A program made the position numbers and the translations under genes. Below the pieces are notes generated by a model. The model worked only from the letters and a program-made list of their open reading frames with translations. It was not told where the DNA came from and did no database searches. From JADJEI01 sp035328465 (GTDB lineage Bacteria; Bacteroidota; Ignavibacteria; Ignavibacteriales; Ignavibacteriaceae), in NCBI GenBank assembly GCA_035328465.1, contig DAOLIQ010000119.1:1-7650 (forward strand): DNA of 7,650 bases, in the 5' to 3' direction. The stretch's first letter is position 1. Each line of letters opens with the position of its first letter. Of the stretch, positions 1 through 6,500 are shown in pieces.

Positions 1-1783
1 GTGCAAGATTGAAATTACTTGGCAAATCCGTTTCCTGTGCTTCTACACTTGTTATAATTTCTGATAATGGTCGTCTCCAAGCCAATTCTCCTTCCGATAA
101 TGCATAAATATAATCTGTTCCGACTACAAGCGAGATAATATTCAGATTTCCTAAACCGTTATTTATTTCATTCCAAGTTTCACCAAGATTTGAGGAATAA
201 TATACACCGCTATTCTCAGTACCTGCAAAAACATTTAAATCGCTGACGGCAAGTGAAAGAACCGTCTGGTTAGTCAATGAAGTTTGTGCCCAGGTTTCTC
301 CATTATCCGTTGAACAATATACGCCCCATGACCCTGCAAAAACATTTGAACCGCTGACAGCAAGTGAATAAATCGACAGACTATCCAATGAAGTCTGTGC
401 CCAGTTCTGTCCGTTATCTGTAGAACGATATATAACATTGCTCCCTGCAAAAACATTTGAACCGCTGACAGCAAGTGAATAAACAAACCAATCATTCAAA
501 TTAGTCCAGTTATTACCATTATCCGTAGAACGAACAATTGCCTCAAAACCCCATCCAATAAAATCATACGTTTCAGCAAAAACATTTGAACCGTTGACAG
601 CAAGTGATCCGACTACACCATAAGTAGGAAATGAAGTCTGTGTCCAGGTCTGACCGTTATCTGTTGAGCGATATATACCATTAGTACCCTTTGTTCCAGC
701 AAAAACATTTGAACCGCTGCTGGCAAGTGAAGTGACATACCAATCATTCAATGCAGTCCAGTTCTGACCGTTATCTGAAGAAAGATACACACCACCATCT
801 GTTCCTGCAATGAGATTTAAACCACTGTATGCAAGTCCAGAAGCAGTCTGGTTGTACAATGCACTCTGAGTCCAATTCTGGCCATTATCTGGAGAAAGAT
901 ATACACCACCATATCCATATGTCCCTGCAAAGAGATTTGAACCGCTAAGGGCAAGTGAAGAAATGCTCAGACTATTCAATGAAGTCTGCGTCCAGTTCTG
1001 ACCGTTATCTGTTGAAAGATATACACCAGAATCTGTCCCAACAAAAACATTTGAACCGCTGACTACAATTGAATAAACATGGTGATAATTTAATGAAATC
1101 TGTATCCAGTTTTGACCGTTATCTGTTGAAAGATAAACACCATTGTAATAGGTCGCAGCAAAAACATTTGTGCCGCTGACTGCAAGTGCAGAAACATTCT
1201 TATCATTCAACATAGTCGGTGTCCAGTTCTGCCCGTTATCCGTAGAACGATATAAATAGTTTGGAATAATACCAGGGTCCGTTCCTGCAAAGACATTTGA
1301 GCCGTTGACGGCAAGTGAATGAATCCAAACTTGCGTACCCAATGAAGTCTGTGCCCAGTTCTGACAGTTATCCGTAGAAAGATATACCCCAGAACCAGAT
1401 GTCCCTGCAAAAACAGTTGAAGCGCTGACGGCAAGTGAGAAAACTTGCTGATTATTCAACGTAGTCTGTGACCAGTTCTGACCATTATCTGTAGAACGAT
1501 ATACTCCATAATCTGTCCCTGCAAAAACGTTTGAACCACTGACCTCAAGCGAGAGAACTTGCCCAGTCATTGAGCCAGTCAGTGATGTCTGTATCCAGTT
1601 TTGTCCGTTATCTGTAGAACGATATACTCCATAACTTTCAGTCCCTGCAAAAACATTTGAACCATTGACAGCAAGTGAAAAAACTCTTCCTCCTGGTGGT
1701 CCGATTTGCACCCATTGTGCATAACAGACAGCAAATGACAAAATGCAAATACTAATTACTAATATTAAATTGTTAGGTTTCAT
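1..1783 (-). CDS. Secreted Asp-box (BNR-like) tandem-repeat beta-propeller protein, C-terminus off the left edge
   Basis: The frame is open without interruption from the ATG at 1781-1783 to the left edge (594 codons seen, no stop). Residues 1-22 are a signal peptide (MKPNN, then a hydrophobic run ending in CYA before Gln23), so the product is exported. From about residue 34 to 540 there are 13 repeats of roughly 35-45 residues built on SLAVSGSNVFAGT, a short variable stretch, then GVYRSTDNGQNW; the S-x-D-x-G-x-x-W core is the Asp-box of sialidase/sortilin-type propellers. The tail has WRRPLSEI, then stops at DLPSNFNLA, which in this family runs straight into a QNYPNPFNPST T9SS sorting domain, so roughly 80-95 residues are probably missing. 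A Shine-Dalgarno GAGGGAGG lies 4 nt before the start, 13 bp after the upstream gene's stop, indicating one operon. Likely a cell-surface or released protein; catalytic function and ligand are not recognisable. Two shorter open frames on this strand are phase-shifted readings of the repeats. Confidence 0.9.
   Translation of the reverse strand, partial: MKPNNLILVISICILSFAVCYAQWVQIGPPGGRVFSLAVNGSNVFAGTESYGVYRSTDNGQNWIQTSLTGSMTGQVLSLEVSGSNVFAGTDYGVYRSTDNGQNWSQTTLNNQQVFSLAVSASTVFAGTSGSGVYLSTDNCQNWAQTSLGTQVWIHSLAVNGSNVFAGTDPGIIPNYLYRSTDNGQNWTPTMLNDKNVSALAVSGTNVFAATYYNGVYLSTDNGQNWIQISLNYHHVYSIVVSGSNVFVGTDSGVYLSTDNGQNWTQTSLNSLSISSLALSGSNLFAGTYGYGGVYLSPDNGQNWTQSALYNQTASGLAYSGLNLIAGTDGGVYLSSDNGQNWTALNDWYVTSLASSGSNVFAGTKGTNGIYRSTDNGQTWTQTSFPTYGVVGSLAVNGSNVFAETYDFIGWGFEAIVRSTDNGNNWTNLNDWFVYSLAVSGSNVFAGSNVIYRSTDNGQNWAQTSLDSLSIYSLAVSGSNVFAGSWGVYCSTDNGETWAQTSLTNQTVLSLAVSDLNVFAGTENSGVYYSSNLGETWNEINNGLGNLNIISLVVGTDYIYALSEGELAWRRPLSEIITSVEAQETDLPSNFNLA
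170..1690 (-). repeat. Tandem DNA repeat array, 13 imperfect units of about 105-130 bp
   Basis: The array encodes the Asp-box repeats of the left-hand gene. Two conserved blocks alternate on the plus strand: one like CCAGTTCTGACCGTTATCTG (encoding DNGQNW) and one like CCTGCAAAAACATTTGAACC (encoding GSNVFAG). Between them lie variable stretches whose lengths differ only by whole codons, so the reading frame is kept throughout. Nucleotide identity between the conserved blocks is high, including synonymous positions, which suggests recent expansion or gene conversion. Some spacers also recur, pointing to duplication of multi-unit blocks. Confidence 0.9.
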
Positions 1784-1787
1784 ATAG

Positions 1788-1795
1788 CCTCCCTC
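1788..1795 (-). promoter_or_regulatory. Ribosome binding site of the tandem-repeat gene
   Basis: On the minus strand this reads GAGGGAGG, 4 nt before the ATG at 1781-1783. It lies wholly within the 13-bp gap after the TAA of the upstream gene, fixes the start, and supports translation from a shared mRNA. Confidence 0.8.
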
Positions 1796-1796
1796 A

Positions 1797-3431
1797 TTAC
1801 TTCATTAATATTAATTTTTTAGTTTGTGTGTATCTTCCTGCTTGAAGAGTATAGAAATAAATTCCGCTTGACAGTTCCCTGATTCCGGACAAGCCGGAAT
1901 GACTGTTGAACTCGACGTCATAACTCCCTGCTGGTTTTTCTTCGTTAACCAAGGTTGCAACTTCATTTCCCAATACATCATAAACTTTTAATGTTACAAA
2001 TTCTGAGATTGGAACTGAATATCTAATCTTTGTTGAAGGGTTGAAAGGGTTGGGATAGTTCTGTTCGAGACTGAATTGTTCCGGTAGTGAAAGATAAACG
2101 GTTAATTCTCCAACAACTTCTTGAGTTCCATCAAAGTCAATCTGGTTGAGTCTGTAATTATAAATACCGGATTGAAGATTTTTATCAACAAAAGAATAAT
2201 CCTGCTTTTCAGTTGTAGTTCCTTTGCCTTCAACAAATGAAATCTTGTTTCCGTTTCGGTAAATCTCAAATCCCTGGTTGTTTATTTCGGTACCTGTCTG
2301 CCACGAAAGTTGAATATTATTCCCAATTACTGAGGAGTTGAAACTTACTAATTCAACCGGAAGTACATCTGATACCCATTTGTAAATCGAATCATTTATT
2401 TCTATGCTGCTACACCATCCTGTATTGTAAGAAGAAAACACTGCTGGACCACAAGATAAATTACAATTTTGTGTCCATGTTACGCCATCATCAGTAGAAT
2501 ATGCAGTGCCGGGTACCGATTGATTACCTCCAATATTACTAGGAGAAGTGATGACATAAGATCCATTTGTTCCTTTTACATACACAATAAAACGTAATGA
2601 TAGTGATGATAACCCTGGGGGTATAGGATTTATGGATTCCCAAGTTACACCGCCATCCGATGTTCTTGAAAAGTTTGTTTGAGGGTAAAAATCAATTGCC
2701 AATCCATTCAGGTCATCTTTGAAAGCAAATGCAAAACCCAGTTGGCTGGGACCACCGGTAACACTATCAGTAACTGTCCATGTGTAACCATGATCTGTTG
2801 TTCTGTATAGTCGATTACTAAAAGTTTGAAACCAATAAGAATTACCTGCTGAATTAACAATCGTGTGTTCAATTCCAACTTCACCAGTTAATGGAGCAGG
2901 AATATTTCCGGAGGGAACACGTATCCAGTTTGCACCCCCATTTGTTGTGGTATATATTTCCCAATAGCCGCCTCTCGGATCTCCAACGCAAACACCATTG
3001 TCAGCATCGAAGAAATGAATTACATTCGGATAGCCACCGGAACCCTGGAAAGCAGTTGAGTCTTTTACCCAATTTGAACCGCCATCCGTGGTTTTGAATA
3101 TTCCTCCGCTTGTTACGCCGGAAGGATCATTCATTGCAATCCATGCAGTATTAGCATCAATAGCCGTAATTCCTGAACATTCTAATCCGGCGGCACCAGT
3201 AACTGTAGAAACAGTCCAATTGTTTCCACCATTGGTGGTTCTCAGAAATTGTGAATTTATATTGTTTTTTCCCCAGCAAACATTATCATCCACGGCTGTC
3301 AATACGACTGCGCGATCTCCTGAGTTGAGCAATCCAGGGGCAGGTTGAATAATCCAGGGACATTGAGCCATTACTGAATAAGACAAGAGCACAAAGAACA
3401 AAAGACTGTACAAAAACGAAAAGGTTTTCAT
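1797..3431 (-). CDS. Secreted BNR/YCF48-like beta-propeller protein with T9SS type A sorting domain
   Basis: Complete 544-residue protein. Residues 1-22 form a signal peptide ending in VMA before Gln23. About residues 23-355 carry at least six Asp-box-like motifs (LRTTNGGNNW, FKTTDGGSNW, YTTTNGGANW, YRTTDHGYTW, SRTSDGGVTW, YSTDDGVTW), enough for a single six- or seven-bladed propeller. LPVELVSF at residue 357 begins a probable fibronectin-III-like beta-sandwich (SWQTGTEINNQGFEIYRNG). Residues 449-544 are a full C-terminal sorting domain (QNYPNPFNPSTKIRYSVP, VYDVLGNEVATLV, SGIYFYTLQAG, KKLILMK). In this secretion pathway the Sec signal brings the protein to the periplasm and the C-terminal domain directs passage over the outer membrane. 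The start is supported by AAAGGAGG 5 nt upstream. An oddity: the sorting domain has about seven extra residues at 510-518, encoded by a palindromic repeat. Molecular target unknown; I see no catalytic motif. Confidence 0.93.
   Translation of the reverse strand: MKTFSFLYSLLFFVLLSYSVMAQCPWIIQPAPGLLNSGDRAVVLTAVDDNVCWGKNNINSQFLRTTNGGNNWTVSTVTGAAGLECSGITAIDANTAWIAMNDPSGVTSGGIFKTTDGGSNWVKDSTAFQGSGGYPNVIHFFDADNGVCVGDPRGGYWEIYTTTNGGANWIRVPSGNIPAPLTGEVGIEHTIVNSAGNSYWFQTFSNRLYRTTDHGYTWTVTDSVTGGPSQLGFAFAFKDDLNGLAIDFYPQTNFSRTSDGGVTWESINPIPPGLSSLSLRFIVYVKGTNGSYVITSPSNIGGNQSVPGTAYSTDDGVTWTQNCNLSCGPAVFSSYNTGWCSSIEINDSIYKWVSDVLPVELVSFNSSVIGNNIQLSWQTGTEINNQGFEIYRNGNKISFVEGKGTTTEKQDYSFVDKNLQSGIYNYRLNQIDFDGTQEVVGELTVYLSLPEQFSLEQNYPNPFNPSTKIRYSVPISEFVTLKVYDVLGNEVATLVNEEKPAGSYDVEFNSHSGLSGIRELSSGIYFYTLQAGRYTQTKKLILMK
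1881..1903 (-). repeat. Short palindromic element A inside the sorting domain of the secreted propeller gene
   Basis: Plus strand: arm ATTCCGG (1882-1888), loop ACAAG (1889-1893), arm CCGGAAT (1894-1900), then GAC. A second weak pair, ACAGT (1871-1875) with ACTGT (1902-1906), flanks it. On the coding strand it is read as S-H-S-G-L-S-G-I (residues 510-517), lying between VEFN and LSSGIYFY. In sorting domains of this family those two strands are usually joined by about three residues, here by ten. The loop and GTCATTCCG end match element B in the kinase gene. Confidence 0.7.
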
Positions 3432-3436
3432 AAGAA

Positions 3437-3444
3437 CCTCCTTT
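3437..3444 (-). promoter_or_regulatory. Ribosome binding site of the secreted propeller gene
   Basis: On the minus strand this reads AAAGGAGG, 5 nt before the ATG at 3429-3431. It is a near-perfect Shine-Dalgarno site and decides the start. The same bases can pair with an upstream CCTCC (3468-3472), which may hide the site. Confidence 0.85.
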
Positions 3445-3472
3445 AATTATTTGTGAAAAAAAATTACGGAGG
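3437..3472 (-). promoter_or_regulatory. Possible leader hairpin masking the ribosome binding site
   Basis: In the mRNA (minus strand) CCTCC at 3468-3472 can pair with GGAGG at 3437-3441, and inside it TAATT (3462-3466) with AATTA (3444-3448), leaving a 13-nt loop rich in U and A. The outer stem would cover the Shine-Dalgarno core. What I see is the complementarity; a regulatory role is inference, and the stem is only 5+5 bp with a small internal loop. Confidence 0.35.
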
Positions 3473-3481
3473 CAAATAAAT

Positions 3482-3517
3482 AAAAAATCGGCGGGGGGTA
3501 CATATAAGCTATGTCCC
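3482..3517 (-). terminator. Weak candidate terminator after the HTCS gene
   Basis: Downstream of the HTCS stop (minus strand), GGGACATA (3510-3517 complement) can pair with TATGT and CCC (3500-3504 and 3496-3498 complement), with one bulged base and a 5-nt loop. A run of six T follows at 3482-3487. About 8 nt separate stem and T-run, longer than usual for an intrinsic terminator, so termination may be partial or the hairpin may have another role. If it does not terminate, the HTCS and both secreted genes share a transcript. Confidence 0.3.
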
Positions 3518-3541
3518 AAATATTTGTAATTTTATCCCATT

Positions 3542-6500
3542 TTACGTTAAATCGCTCGGCGGGTATCCAAATTCTTCTTTAAAGCATTTTGAAAAATATG
3601 ACAGGCTCGAAAAACCCACAGAGTAAGCAATCTCAGAAATATTTCCCTGTTTCTTTTCAATCATTTTTTTTGCTCTGGATAATCTCACTGATCGTAAATA
3701 CAGACTGGCAGGTTTTCCGGTGATGGCAGTAAATTTTCTGTGGAATTGAGATCTGCTCATCCCCACTTCTTTTCCAAATTCTTCTATACTGAATTCCTCT
3801 TCAGATAAATGTTTCTCAATAATTTCATTTACTTTTTGCATAAATTTTTCATCAAGACTACTGAGTTTCATTCCCTTGATCGAAGGGAAATGATTGTCAA
3901 CTTTACTGAACTTTTCCTGCAGCTTCCTTCTGATACTTATCAGGTTTTTAATTCTAACCTGAAGCTCTTTTATATCGAATGGTTTGGTTAGATAATCATC
4001 TGCACCTGTTTCTAATCCTTCCAGCTTGTTTTCCTGTCCTGCTTTTGCTGTGAGAAGAATGATCGGTATGTGGCTTGTCTTTTCATCGTTCTTTAATATT
4101 CTTACTAATTCATTTCCATCCATCTTCGGCATCATCATATCACTTATGATAAGATCAGGAATAATTTTCTCTGCTTTTCTGACTCCTTGTTCACCGTTGA
4201 CAGCTTCTTCTACGAGATAATTACGATCCAAAGATTCTCTAATGTAATGTCTCATATCATAATTGTCTTCAACAACAAGAATGATGGTTTTATCTTCTTT
4301 CAACTCAGCGTCATTCTGAGGAGTCTGCAACGAAGAATCCAACAGAGCAGCTTCTTTTTGATTATTTTCATTCTCAGTTAAGTTTGGATTCTTCGCAGAG
4401 TTTATCCCGTCTTTGTCGGGACTCAGAATGACATCTACCTTTTCTTCAACAATATCTTCGTCGTGCAAATGATCCCTGCCGAAAGGAAACTCCAATGTGA
4501 ATTCGGTGTAACTTCCTTTTTCACTTTCAACTCTGATACTTCCATTATGGAGTTCTATCAGCTCTTTTGTAAGTGCTAATCCGATTCCTGTTCCTTCATA
4601 CTCTCTTGTGTGTGAACTGTCAACCTGGTAAAACCTGTCGAACAATTTTGGTATTTCTTCAGCGGCTATTCCAATTCCCGTGTCTCTTATTTTTATTTCA
4701 ACAAATCCTTTTGTATTGTCATGCTGTTCGTCTGAGGCGGATTGTTTCAGCGTCTTACTAACAATCGGAGATTCCGAAACAAGTTCGGAATGACATTCTC
4801 GCACTGAAACTGTAATCATTCCTTCTTCTGGTGTAAACTTGAATGCATTGGATAATATGTTGCTAAGTATTTTCATCATCTTCTCTTTGTCAAAGTACAA
4901 TTCAATAAATTCTTTCTCAGGCAAAAGTTTTAATATTATATCTTTGGATTCAGCAAGAGATTCGAACGATAATGCAACTCCTTTTACAAAAGATACAATA
5001 TTTCCTTTTTCTGCTTCAAGCTTCAACTTTCCGGATTCTAGTTTTGATAAATCAAGCAACTGATTTATCAACTGAAGCAGCCTTTGCGAATTCCGTTTTA
5101 TTACATTCGCATCTTTTACAACATCATCGGATGTTCTTGAGCTAATTTTTTCTGCTGGACCAAGAATTAAAGTAAGCGGTGTTCTAAACTCGTGAGAAAT
5201 ATTAGCAAAGAATCTCGATTTCATTTTATCAGTTTCTTCTTTTTCTTTAAGAACAGCTTCATCCAGCTTCACACGGTTTTTAAGATGTAATCTGTTCAAT
5301 TCATATCTTCTTATTCCATACAGAGCGAACAAAAAGAATAACGTGTAAGATGAAAAAGCCCACCATGTTTTCCACCAGGGGGGATAAATAATAATTGCAA
5401 TTGAAGTTCCAACTTCATTCCAGACGCCATCACTATTTGAACCTTTTACTCTGAATATATATTCACCAGGCTCAAGATTTGGATATGAAGCGTATCGTCT
5501 TGAACCTGAATATACCCAATCCTTATCTACTCCTTCCATTTTATAAGCATACTGATTACGACCTGGATTGATATAACTTAAAGCTGCAAATTCGAATGAG
5601 AGGAAATTTTCGGTGTAAGAAAGATGTATTTCCTTACCAAATGGATAAGGTTTTTCAAACTTTCGAAAATCAGTTATTACGACAGGAGGAATAAATTCAT
5701 TGTTTTTAAGACTATCGGGAATAATTCTAATTAATGACTGTATTTCACTGAATATACGTGGTACGATTAAATATATCTCTCCATTTCTCATTTTATAAGG
5801 TTGTCCAAATTTAACATCGGCAAACACTTTAGTTTCCCGCGTCCCCGGATTGTATTTAATCGCATTACCATTAAAAATCCAAAGATTCCCGTACGCGTCA
5901 TCAGTTGCCTTAAAAAAACCTAAGGGCAATCCGACTTTTCCGCTCCAGCGAAGACATTTTTGACTAACTCTATCAAACTTGTTCAAAGTACTATTCGCTA
6001 TAATCCACAAATTTCCCAACCCATCCTCAAAAATATCCCCAACTGCATTACCACCTATAGTTGATGAATCTTCCGCATCGTATGAGAATCTGGTTGAGGT
6101 TTTATTTTTAATATCATAACGAATCAAGCCCACATCGGTTCCTATCCATAACAAGCCGGTTTTATCTTCGCACAGAGCCCCAATATCAGTATCGAATTTA
6201 GTTACCTCCTCAACTTTATTTTGTCCGGGATATAATTTTAAAATTCTATTCCCTGTGTTTAGCCAGATATTTCCATCTCTGCTATTACTCATAAATGATA
6301 ATTCTTTAGCGAATACTTTCCCTTTCGAATCAATGAAACGATTAAATTTTTCTTCTCCGTCTTTCTTAAAAAATAGATTTCCTGTTTTTCGTTCGCTAAT
6401 CCATAGGGTGCCGGTTTTATCTTTTATAAGCCCGGTAATATTTGATTTAAATTTTTCTACTTTAAATGACTCATTCACCGGATCAAAGCTTATAAGTCCA

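Noticed and set aside
274..495. Open frame of 73 codons on the minus strand
   Set aside because: It is a phase-shifted reading of the tandem repeats; the continuous signal-peptide-led frame from 1783 covers it, and no Shine-Dalgarno site precedes it.
1207..1434. Open frame of 75 codons on the minus strand
   Set aside because: Same phase-shifted reading of the repeat array, giving the same RTGHRLHW-like peptide as the frame at 274-495.
170..1690. CRISPR-like array because of regularly spaced repeats
   Set aside because: Units are imperfect, about 105-130 bp, differ by whole codons and encode Asp-box motifs in one open frame; this is a protein repeat array.
3088..3348. Open frame of 86 codons on the plus strand
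   Set aside because: Antisense to the propeller domain of the secreted protein, with no ribosome binding site or recognisable domain.
3286..3519. Open frame of 77 codons on the minus strand spanning the intergenic gap
   Set aside because: It overlaps the signal peptide region of the secreted propeller gene in another frame and starts inside the candidate terminator hairpin; the peptide resembles no family I know.
3519..3528. Perfect palindrome CAAATATTTG (complete within the intergenic gap) considered as an operator
   Set aside because: Only 10 bp, AT-rich, and with no second copy seen; chance occurrence is likely.
3445..3541. Promoter for the secreted genes, including the Bacteroidota TAnnTTTG type
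   Set aside because: TATTTG and TTATTTG strings occur but none has the TAnnTTTG spacing with a matching upstream TTTG, and no convincing sigma-70 pair is present.
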